Source: Spirochaetaceae bacterium (lineage in GTDB: Bacteria > Spirochaetota > Spirochaetia > Treponematales > Breznakiellaceae). From it: DNA of 23,514 nt. Made by a program: the position numbers and the translations under genes. Location: assembly GCA_031278295.1 (NCBI GenBank), contig JAITKQ010000102.1:1-23514 (forward strand), given 5' to 3'. Positions within the stretch are counted from its first letter, which is position 1. The number at the start of each line of letters is the position of its first letter. The notes beneath the pieces were generated by a model, which was not told the origin of the DNA, ran no database searches, and was given only the letters and a program-made list of their open reading frames with translations. This document shows positions 1-7,194 of the stretch, piece after piece.

Positions 1-30
1 TTTGATCACCAGCAGGGCGGTGAATATGTA
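1..30 (-). pseudogene. 3' coding fragment related to ybaN (DUF454), cut by window edge
   Basis: Read on the minus strand, bases 30-1 encode YIFTALLVIK. This closely matches RIFLTALLVIK near the C-terminus of the intact DUF454 protein at 659-1033, with one residue missing. At DNA level bases 1-23 match 707-729 with a single mismatch. The reading frame runs back only to an in-frame TGA at 67-69, which is also the stop of the 65-aa ORF, so the N-terminal three quarters of a DUF454 protein are absent. It is either a remnant or partial duplication of ybaN, or the 3' part of a rearranged paralogue continuing left of the window. The matching stretch is short, so confidence is modest. Confidence 0.4.
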
Positions 31-66
31 AGCGTGACCTCGTAAAACCGTATCATCCCAATGAAA

Positions 67-264
67 TCACTGCTGTAGTTTTGTTGGGGTGGATAATTCT
101 TTGTCATTCTTTACAATAACTTGTAATTCATGAACAATATCACTCAACGCCGCAAGCCTGACAGCCATAGATTCCCTTTTTGAGGTGGGACGTAATTTTC
201 CTTGTTCCGCCGCAATTACTACAGCATTAACTTCGTCCTCAGCTATAATATTATCATAGTTCAT
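67..264 (-). CDS. small protein, possible antitoxin of a two-gene cassette
   Basis: This 65-aa ORF starts with ATG at 264, preceded by a good Shine-Dalgarno (GAGGAG, 5-base spacing) that overlaps the end of the 95-aa ORF. The two genes are therefore probably co-transcribed and translationally coupled. The protein is charged and has no signal peptide or membrane segment. Residues 5-30 are acidic/aliphatic and residues 30-52 could form an amphipathic helix. I do not recognise a family. The antitoxin idea rests on size, pairing and the resemblance of the neighbour to a short toxin-like family. It could equally be an unrelated small conserved protein. Confidence 0.5.
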   Translation of the reverse strand: MNYDNIIAEDEVNAVVIAAEQGKLRPTSKRESMAVRLAALSDIVHELQVIVKNDKELSTPTKLQQ

Positions 265-266
265 AA

Positions 267-554
267 TTACTCCTCATCTAACAAATAATAAAATTGTTTT
301 CTTAATTTCATCGCATGAATAACCACTAAACAATCACGTTCAATATCCTCAACAGCTATTATCTCCAATGCGTTTCCCAAATGATCAAAACCAATGAACA
401 AACGCTTGGGCGTATTATCATCAAGCGTCATATCATTTCTGAAATTGAACAAACAGGAATAAATACTTTGCTTTGATACCCCGTGTTTGTAAGCGCTATC
501 CAAAACAATAATCTCCATTATCCGGGTACCAGCCTCATTTTTACAGTACATCAT
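267..554 (-). CDS. small toxin-like protein (possible type II toxin)
   Basis: A 95-aa ORF encoding a compact cytoplasmic protein. It contains VLDSAYKHGVS near the N-terminus, FIGFDHLGNALEI in the middle and VIHAMKLRKQFYYLL at the C-terminus. This order resembles a widespread family of short proteins ending in IHAM-x-x-R-x-K, often annotated as putative toxins or hypotheticals next to a small partner. That is from memory of the family, not a search. An internal ATG at 518 would give an 83-aa protein beginning MEIIVLDSAYKHG, which fits the family start better; a GAGG lies 14 bases upstream, and neither start has an ideal ribosome site. It overlaps the ribosome site of the 65-aa gene downstream. 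Confidence 0.55.
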   Translation of the reverse strand: MMYCKNEAGTRIMEIIVLDSAYKHGVSKQSIYSCLFNFRNDMTLDDNTPKRLFIGFDHLGNALEIIAVEDIERDCLVVIHAMKLRKQFYYLLDEE

Positions 555-658
555 AAAAGTAACAAAAATGCAAAGGGTATGCCGGCAATTTTACATTAAC
601 CGTCCGTGATTAACGGAAATAGTCCGGCGTAGCGGATAAGCGCCGACACCCAGTTTAC
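555..658. other. intergenic region with short inverted repeats, possible cassette promoter/operator
   Basis: This gap separates the ybaN stop from the toxin-like gene. It holds CCGT-N5-ACGG at about 601-613 (a small palindrome that could be an operator), GTTAAT-type repeats beside it, and a GGCG...CGCC inverted repeat around 626-644 that includes the GTAGCGGATA motif (629-638) seen elsewhere in the window. No convincing -35/-10 pair was found on the minus strand. Confidence 0.25.
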
Positions 659-1033
659 TCACCCACTCTTTCGCGGGGCTGTTTTTATGCGCAAAAAGAC
701 GGCGGCTTTGATCACCAACAGGGCGGTGAGGAAGATGCGTAGACGGGTGGATTCTGTCAGTACGATGATCGGTACGATCAGCAGGCAGGCGAACAGGTAG
801 ATACAGATTTTTTCCTTTGCGGTGAGGCCCGCGCCGCGCATACGTTCTATGCGGGGGCCGATGAACTGGTTGGTCATGATCCAGTTGTACAGCCGGGCGG
901 AGCTTTTCATAAAACAAAAAGACGCGGCCAGCAGGAAAGGCGTGGCAGGCAGCACCGGAAGGACAATGCCGGCAACGCCCAGGGCAAGCATGGCAAAGCC
1001 CCCAATGATAAACAATACTTTTGAAACGATCAT
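659..1033 (-). CDS. ybaN: DUF454 (YbaN-like) inner-membrane protein
   Basis: This 124-aa hydrophobic protein matches the DUF454/YbaN family in size and layout. It has an N-terminal hairpin of two membrane segments (about residues 5-42, with GVAGIVLPVLPATPFLLAA), the family motif CFMKSSARLYNWIMTN just after it, then GPRIERMRGAGLTAKEK and two further membrane segments (about 78-113). The start is well supported by GGAGG four bases upstream of ATG. The function of the family is unknown. It sits between two hairpins upstream and the possible toxin-antitoxin cassette downstream on the same strand. A longer overlapping ORF in another frame (591-1127) is a shadow of it. Confidence 0.85.
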   Translation of the reverse strand: MIVSKVLFIIGGFAMLALGVAGIVLPVLPATPFLLAASFCFMKSSARLYNWIMTNQFIGPRIERMRGAGLTAKEKICIYLFACLLIVPIIVLTESTRLRIFLTALLVIKAAVFLRIKTAPRKSG

Positions 1034-1051
1034 AAGGCCTCCAGATTATAT

Positions 1052-1079
1052 GAAAAATCAGGCTAAAGCCTGATTTTTC
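1052..1079. terminator. bidirectional intrinsic-terminator-like hairpin
   Basis: Perfect 13-bp inverted repeat (1052-1064 with 1067-1079) with a two-base centre, GAAAAATCAGGCT / AGCCTGATTTTTC. The A-run on one side and T-run on the other make it terminator-like on both strands. On the minus strand it ends the heme operon after the HmuY-like gene and lies immediately before ybaN. Confidence 0.6.
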
Positions 1080-1084
1080 GGAAG

Positions 1085-1122
1085 CCGGCTTCACCGGAAA
1101 CTTTCGTTTCCGGTGAAGCCGG
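1085..1122. repeat. 17-bp perfect hairpin downstream of the heme operon
   Basis: Stem 1085-1101 pairs perfectly with 1106-1122 around a 4-base TTTC loop (CCGGCTTCACCGGAAAC / GTTTCCGGTGAAGCCGG). It has no T-run of its own but stacks next to the hairpin at 1052-1079. It could stabilise the 3' end of the operon mRNA, act as part of a double terminator, or be a dispersed palindromic repeat. Confidence 0.6.
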
Positions 1123-1152
1123 TTCACGGACTATACCGGCTTAAAGTCCGTA

Positions 1153-2244
1153 CTATTCACCGCTTTGATAGTCGTACGAAAAATCCATTATAAAATTCTT
1201 GCCGTCTTTCGCAAACGATTCAGGCTGGAATTTCGCGAAACCGCCTTCCACGGTTTTTATGATGTAGGTATTTCCTGGAACAGAGTATACCGGAGGCATA
1301 CCTGCCGTGCTGTACCAGCCGTAGCCGATGGCGTCAATTTCTCCGCTTAACCCGGTATCCGTCAGATCCGCGTCCGTAACTTCATCTATCAATTTTCCCG
1401 CTATAGTCTTTGCCTGTACATTTTTATAAACGTTGAGGAGTACGGACGAGCGGCCCGCCACGGGCATTTGGGGGTGGACGGCAGTTCCGTCATTATTACT
1501 TTGCAGTTCGTCCGTCCTGGTGGCCAGGATGTCCCAGTCCGTGGCTTTGGGAGCGGCCGTTCCGCCGCCTGTCCATGTCGTTCCGTTGTTAAGCACCCCA
1601 GGGCCGCCTGCTCCCACCAGTTTGAAGTAGAACCAGCCGTAACCGGCGGTTAAGCCGCTTACCGCCGCTTTTATTTCCACCTTGCCGGTATCACCGGAGG
1701 CAAGGCCGGGAACTACCGTCATATTGAATGACTGTGGCGCTCCCATAGTCATACTAAAGACAACTTTGAAATATGCCGCCGTGTCGGTGGTTTTGTATTG
1801 AACTTTTACCATGTACACCTTTGAAGCCGCCATCCCAAGTTTTGCCAGGGGATTTACCTCGCTTTGATAACTATACAGGGATGTCCCCGTCTTAAAGGTG
1901 TATTCCTTGACATTGGCCGTTTGCCCGCTAAAGTCGGCGGTAATATCGGTGCCACCGGTATTGTACACCTGGACCCCGGACCCGTAACTGCCGCTGTTGG
2001 CGATGATATTACCGCTTGCGTCAATGGCGATATCAAAGAAGTCGTGGGGCAGCTCCGTTTTAGTTCCGGTGGAAAAGTCGAAGAATACAGCATTGTTTTT
2101 GTTGGCGTAATCTACATCGAGGGTATCACGAGAAAATTCGTCATCACCCCCTCCCCCATCGCCGTGGGGGCATGAAACAAACATTACCATAGCCGGTAAA
2201 ACCAGCAAAATACTTTTTGAAAGAATCCGTTTTAATAAAGTCAT
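1153..2244 (-). CDS. hmuY: HmuY-like heme-binding surface lipoprotein with two tandem modules
   Basis: A 363-aa exported lipoprotein. The signal peptide ends in FVSC (Cys25), followed by a glycine/aspartate-rich linker. HmuY proteins are heme-binding lipoproteins that hand heme to a partner TonB-dependent receptor; the receptor gene lies directly upstream. Two HmuY-like units are visible. The first (about 50-180) has VFFDFSTG, FFDIAID...IIANSG...GVQVYN and VYMVKVQY...YFKVVFS. The second (about 201-362) has WFYFKLVG, TDWDILATR...LQSNNDG and NTYIIKTVEGGFAKFQPESF. The Porphyromonas protein is about 216 aa with one such unit, so this is a didomain version. AAGGAG lies 6 bases before ATG. HmuY is known mainly from Bacteroidota, so its presence here is notable. 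Heme-ligand residues were not assigned. Confidence 0.75.
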   Translation of the reverse strand: MTLLKRILSKSILLVLPAMVMFVSCPHGDGGGGDDEFSRDTLDVDYANKNNAVFFDFSTGTKTELPHDFFDIAIDASGNIIANSGSYGSGVQVYNTGGTDITADFSGQTANVKEYTFKTGTSLYSYQSEVNPLAKLGMAASKVYMVKVQYKTTDTAAYFKVVFSMTMGAPQSFNMTVVPGLASGDTGKVEIKAAVSGLTAGYGWFYFKLVGAGGPGVLNNGTTWTGGGTAAPKATDWDILATRTDELQSNNDGTAVHPQMPVAGRSSVLLNVYKNVQAKTIAGKLIDEVTDADLTDTGLSGEIDAIGYGWYSTAGMPPVYSVPGNTYIIKTVEGGFAKFQPESFAKDGKNFIMDFSYDYQSGE

Positions 2245-2340
2245 AAAAAACTCCTTATATATTTTTTTCCGCCGCTTCCGCCGTTTTTGCCGGTATAAAA
2301 ATCAGGGAAGCGCCGGATTTTACCGCCTCAAGGCGGCAGT
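2245..2340 (-). other. spacer between receptor and HmuY-like gene with short hairpin
   Basis: On the minus strand, right after the receptor stop, CCGCC-TTGA-GGCGG forms a 5-bp stem followed by TAAAAT. It is too weak to be a full terminator but could attenuate transcription or protect the mRNA. The rest is A/T- and CCG-rich sequence leading to the AAGGAG ribosome site of the lipoprotein gene. No separate promoter is obvious. Confidence 0.35.
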
Positions 2341-4320
2341 TTACAGTTTGAAATTCGCTCCTAGCGCGAATATTATCCCGTCATTCAGCCCGTAATAGTC
2401 CTTTTGATTCTGCCCCTCCGTGCTGTTCGCAAGATGTATGTTGTTAAGCAGATTCTGTATGCCGCCGTACACTTCCAGCCTTTCACCGAAAAATGTTTTT
2501 GATATACGCAAATTCACGATCAGGTAGTCGGGCGTGTACGTCTTGTTTGCGTAACTTATAAGCTGGGGCGAATTCCAGTTTATCTGCGTGTGAACGGACG
2601 TTTCGATCACGGGAATCAGGTACGTCAGATTCGCGTTTATCTGGTGCGGTACGCGGGAAGGCAGATCGATATAGCCTTCCTCCGCCTCGTCATACTCTTT
2701 TGCCAGCGTATAGCTGTAGGTGACGGCGCTTTTCAGGCGGGCGCCGTTGTAACGCAGCGAAATATCCCCGCCCGCGGTGATCGCGCGCCCTATGTTCATG
2801 TACTGCATCACGGAGGTGTAGGCCTGCATCTGGCCGGTTTGGTCATTCATCGCCTGGCCTCCGTTTTCATCAACCGTTATCGCGTCTATCAGATCGATTA
2901 TGTAGTTAAAAAAAGCGCCGGCTGAAACGCTCATTTCTTTTGTAAGCGAATAGTCCGCCTGAAAGTTAAAGCTGTGGGACGTTTCCGGTTTCAGGTTCGG
3001 GTTGCCCCTTATAAGAAAATTGTACGGCGCCGGATGAAAGAAAAACCAATAATTCTGCTTTAGGCTGGGCGTCTTGAAACCCATGCCGTAGGAAAGCCGC
3101 AGGGTAAGGTCTTTAAACGGGTCGTGACGGAGACTCAGTTTTGGGGTCAGCTTGTACAGGTGTTCCTCATCATCGTCTTTTGGCGGCCTGTAATCAAAAC
3201 GGAGACCGGGCACTATGCGGAATTTGTCGGCCCCTCCTATGTTCCAGGTATCCTGGACAAAGACGCTTACCATGACGGCGGATTTTTCAGCGCTGAACGA
3301 ATCGCTTTCCAGCGCCTCGCGTTTTGTGTTGATCCCAAACAGCAGCGCGTGTGAAATAAGCGGTTCCCACGAAAAACGAATCTCCCCCTCAATGTCGCGG
3401 AACAGGCTGTCCGAAAAATCGGCGCTCGTTTGGCTGGAGTAACTTACCTTGTCCGCGTTGTAGACCAACTGCCTGTAACTGAAAAAGCCGTCCAGCAGCG
3501 CAAAATCGGAGATACGGTAAGCGTCCTTCACGCCGCCCTCAAGTTTTGTGTTCAAAAAATCATAGCCGTTCTCTATGTCCGCGCTCATGCCTATAAGCGA
3601 ATCCATCCAGCTTCCGTACAGTTCCAGTTCGCCGTTCGGGTGGTACCAGGACACATTTGCCCTGAGCGCCCCCAGCCGGCTTGCCGGAACCTCGTAAACG
3701 TCTATGTTCTGCCTGTACGTGTTCCGTTTTTGGACCTTTTTGCCGTCGTCCATGTCGAAGGAGCCGCCCAGCGAGGCGGCAAAAAGCTTGTTCGCGTAGC
3801 CTATATAGCCTTCGCCGTAGTAGCGCAGGTTTGACGCGATTTCCTGCTTCAGTCCGGCGGACAGCTTCCCCGTTTCCGGTTTTTTTGTGATGATGTTGAT
3901 CACCCCGCCCATCGCGTCCGAACCGTACAGCACGGACGAGGCCCCGCGGACTATCTCTATCCGCTCAATGTCGGAAACGGGGATCATGTTGACCGGAGTC
4001 GCGCCGCCTGTGTCCCCCGTGATTTCCATCCCGTCTATCAATACCTTTACGTAGGCCCCCTCAAAACCCTGCATCATGACGGTGGACTGCGGGTGTTCGT
4101 AAATCACCACACCGGGGATGTTCGCCATCACTTCGGCAACGTTCTTTGCCCCCATGTTGGCGATCTCCTCAGCGCTTATCACTTCTACCGCTTCGACCGT
4201 CTCATCAATGTTTTGTTCAACCTTGGCCCCGCTCACCACCATTACCGGAGCTTCCTCCGCCGGTAGAAAGATAGCAAAGGCTAACATTAAAATTAAAAAA
4301 CCACCTTTTCTCGCTCTCAT
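2341..4320 (-). CDS. hmuR: TonB-dependent outer-membrane heme receptor
   Basis: A 659-aa protein with a signal peptide (about 1-21) ending LPA, a probable TonB box (APVMVVSG, residues 24-31), a plug domain (about 40-150) with VLYGSDAMGGVINIITKKP, and a C-terminal beta barrel ending in ALGANFKL. Receptors of this type move a bound ligand through the outer membrane using TonB-ExbBD energy; tonB, exbD and exbB lie immediately upstream. A heme assignment is supported by FKTP (415-418), His429 and NPNLKPE (440-446). These match the FRAP...His...NPNL arrangement of HmuR/HemR-type heme receptors. The HmuY-like gene downstream and the heme enzyme in the operon agree. GGAGG lies 8 bases before ATG. 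A related siderophore substrate cannot be excluded. Confidence 0.85.
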   Translation of the reverse strand: MRARKGGFLILMLAFAIFLPAEEAPVMVVSGAKVEQNIDETVEAVEVISAEEIANMGAKNVAEVMANIPGVVIYEHPQSTVMMQGFEGAYVKVLIDGMEITGDTGGATPVNMIPVSDIERIEIVRGASSVLYGSDAMGGVINIITKKPETGKLSAGLKQEIASNLRYYGEGYIGYANKLFAASLGGSFDMDDGKKVQKRNTYRQNIDVYEVPASRLGALRANVSWYHPNGELELYGSWMDSLIGMSADIENGYDFLNTKLEGGVKDAYRISDFALLDGFFSYRQLVYNADKVSYSSQTSADFSDSLFRDIEGEIRFSWEPLISHALLFGINTKREALESDSFSAEKSAVMVSVFVQDTWNIGGADKFRIVPGLRFDYRPPKDDDEEHLYKLTPKLSLRHDPFKDLTLRLSYGMGFKTPSLKQNYWFFFHPAPYNFLIRGNPNLKPETSHSFNFQADYSLTKEMSVSAGAFFNYIIDLIDAITVDENGGQAMNDQTGQMQAYTSVMQYMNIGRAITAGGDISLRYNGARLKSAVTYSYTLAKEYDEAEEGYIDLPSRVPHQINANLTYLIPVIETSVHTQINWNSPQLISYANKTYTPDYLIVNLRISKTFFGERLEVYGGIQNLLNNIHLANSTEGQNQKDYYGLNDGIIFALGANFKL

Positions 4321-4348
4321 ATTTTCTCCCTCCGGGTAGCATGGGCCG

Positions 4349-5107
4349 CTAAGACCCGCCCGAATCTTCCAACTGGTAACGGATATTCACCTGAACCGTG
4401 TAATCGCCGCCGCGCCCTTCCATGACCGGGAAGGGCGCGGCGGAACGTATCGTTTCAAAGGCGGCCTGCGCGAGAAAACGGTGACCGGAATTGTCCGCCT
4501 GCCGCAGGCCGTAAACACTACCGTCCCGCCTTATCGTGAACTCCGCCTTTATATCCCCCTCGATGCCGCGTTTACGCACGGACAACGGGTAAATCTTGTT
4601 TTTTTCCAAAAGCGCCACTATCAGCGCAAGGTACTCCGCCTCGCTCATGGCCCTGTTCCCCGCCGGGCCGTCCCCGGATTCCGCCGCGATTCCGCCCGCC
4701 TCAAAAGAGGAGGCTGCCGCCGCCGTAGCCGCCGCCGGCAGCGCCTCGCTGCCGGCGGCGGGTGCGGCCTCTACCGGCGCCGTTTCAGGCGGCGCCTGAA
4801 ACGGCGGCGCCTGTTCAGGCGGGTCAAACTGTTCCCTTACCGCGGGAGGCATGGCAGGCGGCGGCGCGTTTGTCGCGGCAGCAGCGTCCTGCCCGGCAAA
4901 ATTCAGCGTGAGTAACAGCTCCCTTGAGCCGGACGGGGGAGTTTCCTCCCTTTTAAAGAGCTCGAATACTGAAAACAGCGTGATGTTAAGCACGGCAAGG
5001 CCGATGAAGCAGCCCAGGCTGAGGAGGAACCACTCAAGCTCGCGCTTCCTGGCAAAATATGTTTGGTAAACCTTGTCAGCGGGGAAGCTCATGACGAATT
5101 GCCACAT
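4349..5107 (-). CDS. tonB: TonB energy-transducing protein
   Basis: A 252-aa protein with the TonB layout: a short cytoplasmic N-terminus, one membrane anchor (about residues 25-50), a periplasmic Pro/Ala-rich linker (about 80-150), and a C-terminal TonB fold (about 168-250). The TonB fold includes KIYPLSVRKRGIEGDIKAEF, and ETIRSAAPFP just before the end. It links the ExbB-ExbD motor in the inner membrane to the plug of the receptor encoded 28 bases downstream. ATG 5107 is preceded by a G-rich site (GGGGGT), and the start lies inside exbD (32-base overlap). The alternative ATG at 5092 has no ribosome site. The linker coding region contains two strong DNA palindromes. Confidence 0.85.
   Translation of the reverse strand: MWQFVMSFPADKVYQTYFARKRELEWFLLSLGCFIGLAVLNITLFSVFELFKREETPPSGSRELLLTLNFAGQDAAAATNAPPPAMPPAVREQFDPPEQAPPFQAPPETAPVEAAPAAGSEALPAAATAAAASSFEAGGIAAESGDGPAGNRAMSEAEYLALIVALLEKNKIYPLSVRKRGIEGDIKAEFTIRRDGSVYGLRQADNSGHRFLAQAAFETIRSAAPFPVMEGRGGDYTVQVNIRYQLEDSGGS
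4730..4806. repeat. two strong palindromes inside the tonB linker region
   Basis: CGCCGGCAGCG (4733-4743) pairs with CGCTGCCGGCG (4747-4757), extendable outward by about three pairs. CGCCGTTTCAGGCG (4778-4791) pairs perfectly with CGCCTGAAACGGCG (4793-4806). Both fall in the low-complexity Pro/Ala linker, where codon choice is little constrained. Confidence 0.6.
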
Positions 5108-5477
5108 TTTTTACCCCCGCCCTGTTTAGAATGTCCATTATTTCCGTTACCCGCTGAAAGGCAAGCCGCCCGTCGCAGTCCAGGGCGAGGCGCAGTTCAG
5201 GATCTTCAAGGCTTTCCGCCATAAGCCGCCGCTCAAGGGCGGCCTCGGCGATCCTTTCCCCTTCCAGATACAGCGCGCCGGCTTCGTCCAGCGAAACGGT
5301 AAGCATCTGCCGCCTAAGCGCCTCGCCGGACGAGGCTGTGGGCAGAGAAAGCGCCAGAGCCGGTTTCTCAAATGTCGAGCCTATCATAAAAAAAACAACC
5401 AGCATGAATATCACGTCGATAAGCGAAGTGATGTTTATTTCTGTACGGCGCGAAATGTCCGCCCCAAATGTCTTCAT
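5076..5477 (-). CDS. exbD: ExbD biopolymer transport protein
   Basis: A 133-aa ExbD/TolR-family protein. It has a short cytoplasmic N-terminus (RRTEINITSLI), a single membrane helix beginning with the conserved, proton-conducting Asp21 (DVIFMLVVFFMIGSTF), and a periplasmic domain ending in RVTEIMDILNRAGVKNVAI. It works with ExbB as the proton-driven motor that energises TonB. Its ATG overlaps the exbB stop by one base (TGATG), and AAGGAGA lies 7 bases upstream. tonB starts within its last 32 bases, so the three genes are translationally coupled. Length and motifs are normal for the family. Confidence 0.9.
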   Translation of the reverse strand: MKTFGADISRRTEINITSLIDVIFMLVVFFMIGSTFEKPALALSLPTASSGEALRRQMLTVSLDEAGALYLEGERIAEAALERRLMAESLEDPELRLALDCDGRLAFQRVTEIMDILNRAGVKNVAIRHELPR

Positions 5478-6157
5478 CAGGCGCTCTCCTTGTCCCGATC
5501 AATGCGTTCCGCCCCGTCACTGCCGCCGCGGAGTATGTCCTGCCGGAATTTCTCGCTGAGGAATGAGACGGCGAGGCCCATGTCCCGCAGGCGCGAAGCG
5601 ATCAGGCTTTCAAACCACTTACAGCAGCCAAGCGCAAAGATTGCGGTAAGCAGCCCGGTCGCGGTGGTTATCATGGCTTCACGGATGCCGCCGGACAGGA
5701 AGGCTATATCTACCGCAGACCCGCGTTCCTCTATCGCGCTGAACGCGCTCATCAGGCCGGTAATGGTTCCCAGAAGGCCGAGGAGGGGGGCTACCGTCCC
5801 GGCAAAGGACAGGATTTCCAGGCCCTTCTCCATCTCGCGGCGTATGACAAGCGCCTGCCGGTCCAGTATCTCGGATAGAACGGGCGCGGGTTCGTCCCGG
5901 CGTTCAAAGAAACAGGCCGCCATCCTGCCGGGCTGGCAGCCCCGTCTGTCCCGGGAAAAACTCCTGGAGGAAGCATCCGCCGGCGGCTCCGGCCCCTCAA
6001 GCAGCTCAAAAAGCCGGGCCTTGCCGTACCTGGTACGGAAAAAATAGACGGCCTTGCCTGAAAAAATCGCGAGTACCGCAACGTAGAGGGCCGCTATCAC
6101 CCAGTTAACAGGCCCGCCCGAATTTATAAACCGCAGCGCCGGCAAAAAGCGATCCAT
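5477..6157 (-). CDS. exbB: ExbB/TolQ/MotA-family proton channel protein
   Basis: A 226-aa membrane protein with a first transmembrane segment at about 18-40 (VNWVIAALYVAVLAIFSGKAVYFF). A cytoplasmic loop follows. The MotA/TolQ/ExbB domain has LSFAGTVAPLLGLLGTITGL (about 117-136) and GGIREAMITTATGLLTAIFA (about 155-175), which form the two channel-lining helices. It assembles with the ExbD encoded next to it. Its ATG overlaps the stop of the upstream binding-protein gene by one base (TAATG), with GGAGG about 10 bases upstream. The position between heme ABC genes and tonB indicates a motor dedicated to heme uptake rather than a TolQ role. Confidence 0.9.
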   Translation of the reverse strand: MDRFLPALRFINSGGPVNWVIAALYVAVLAIFSGKAVYFFRTRYGKARLFELLEGPEPPADASSRSFSRDRRGCQPGRMAACFFERRDEPAPVLSEILDRQALVIRREMEKGLEILSFAGTVAPLLGLLGTITGLMSAFSAIEERGSAVDIAFLSGGIREAMITTATGLLTAIFALGCCKWFESLIASRLRDMGLAVSFLSEKFRQDILRGGSDGAERIDRDKESA

Positions 6158-7194
6158 TACTTTCCGTCCTCCCGTTCCTGCATATTCCTAAGTTCGCGGT
6201 ACATTTCCAGCAGGTTTTCCACAATCCGCGGGGATGGCCGCAGAAACAGGGAGGAGGGGATGATGCGTATGTTGCCCTCCTTCCCTGCCCTCGTTTTCGC
6301 TATCACCGAATCGGCGGCCAGGATGTCGCCCGGTTTGGTGATAGACATCGCGCCAAACAGGAAATCGGGATTTTGCGCGAGGATGTATTCCGGCGACAGG
6401 ATCGGCTGGGCCGCGTTCAAGCCGGCGGCGATGTTTTCCGCCCCAAGCGTACCGAGTATCTCTCCCGGCAATGATTCGGCGGTAAAAGCCATGATCGGGC
6501 TGGCGGAATAGAGGAAAGCGCCCTTCAGATTGAGCGGGTTTGCCCGCAATTCCACTTTTATCCTGTCAAGTTCGGCCTGTTTTTCCGCGACAAGCAGCCG
6601 GGCTTCCGCCTCCCGGCCTGTAAACTGCCCCAGTATGATCGCGCTGTTAAAGACATCCGCGATAGAATCGGCGTTGTGGAGCAGCACGGTATAGCCCCGC
6701 GAGGCAAGGTCCGCCATCAGCGCGGCGGTCATCGCGTTGCCGATCACGAGGTCCGGCTTCAGCGCGATTATCGCTTCAATGTTTGGCCGCGCCGTATTCC
6801 CCACATCGGGCAGCAGCGCGGTCTTTTCTTCCGGCCATATAGGGTCCCTGCCGGACGTTAGCCCGGCAATGGCAGCCTCACCGCCCGTCATGTACATCGT
6901 CTCTACCGCGCCGGGCGAAATGACGACAATGCGGCTGTAAACCGAGAGCGGAACCTTGTTTCCCGCCCCGTCAATCACAAAAACGCCGCCGTTTTCCTCT
7001 GCAAGCCGCCAGTAAAGGCTTGCCTCCCCATCTCCACTCCGCTCCACGCTTCCGGCGGAAAGGCCGGGTCGCGCCGCGTCCTTCTTTCCGGACGCATACA
7101 GGCTTTTACCGCAAAAAGCGGCGGTAAAAAGCAGTAATAACAACGATAAAAACGCGCGTTTTCCAAAAATTTGTCCGTTTTTTATGCTATGCAT
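6157..7194 (-). CDS. hmuT: heme ABC transporter substrate-binding protein
   Basis: A 345-aa periplasmic binding protein of the Peripla_BP_2 (BtuF/FhuD/HmuT-like) class. The N-terminus is an export signal. FTAAFC (Cys28) is a plausible spirochaete-type lipobox, so the protein is probably anchored to the inner membrane. The body shows RIVVISPGAVETMYMTGGEA, then PNIEAIIALKPDLVIG, and later LSPEYILAQNPDFLFG. These are the hallmark segments of the two-lobe fold with a long connecting helix. It should pass heme arriving in the periplasm to the permease-ATPase pair in the same operon. Its start overlaps the end of hutW by 8 bases. Substrate is inferred from context. Confidence 0.85.
   Translation of the reverse strand: MHSIKNGQIFGKRAFLSLLLLLFTAAFCGKSLYASGKKDAARPGLSAGSVERSGDGEASLYWRLAEENGGVFVIDGAGNKVPLSVYSRIVVISPGAVETMYMTGGEAAIAGLTSGRDPIWPEEKTALLPDVGNTARPNIEAIIALKPDLVIGNAMTAALMADLASRGYTVLLHNADSIADVFNSAIILGQFTGREAEARLLVAEKQAELDRIKVELRANPLNLKGAFLYSASPIMAFTAESLPGEILGTLGAENIAAGLNAAQPILSPEYILAQNPDFLFGAMSITKPGDILAADSVIAKTRAGKEGNIRIIPSSLFLRPSPRIVENLLEMYRELRNMQEREDGK

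Noticed and set aside
1045..1050. Minus-strand TATAAT just before ybaN
   Set aside because: It is only about 12 bases from the start codon, so transcription would begin within the ribosome site; more likely A/T-rich sequence flanking the hairpin.
591..1127. 178-aa minus-strand ORF overlapping ybaN
   Set aside because: Its translation is His/Arg/Pro-rich with no family resemblance, and it runs through two hairpins; the 124-aa DUF454 frame inside it explains the region.
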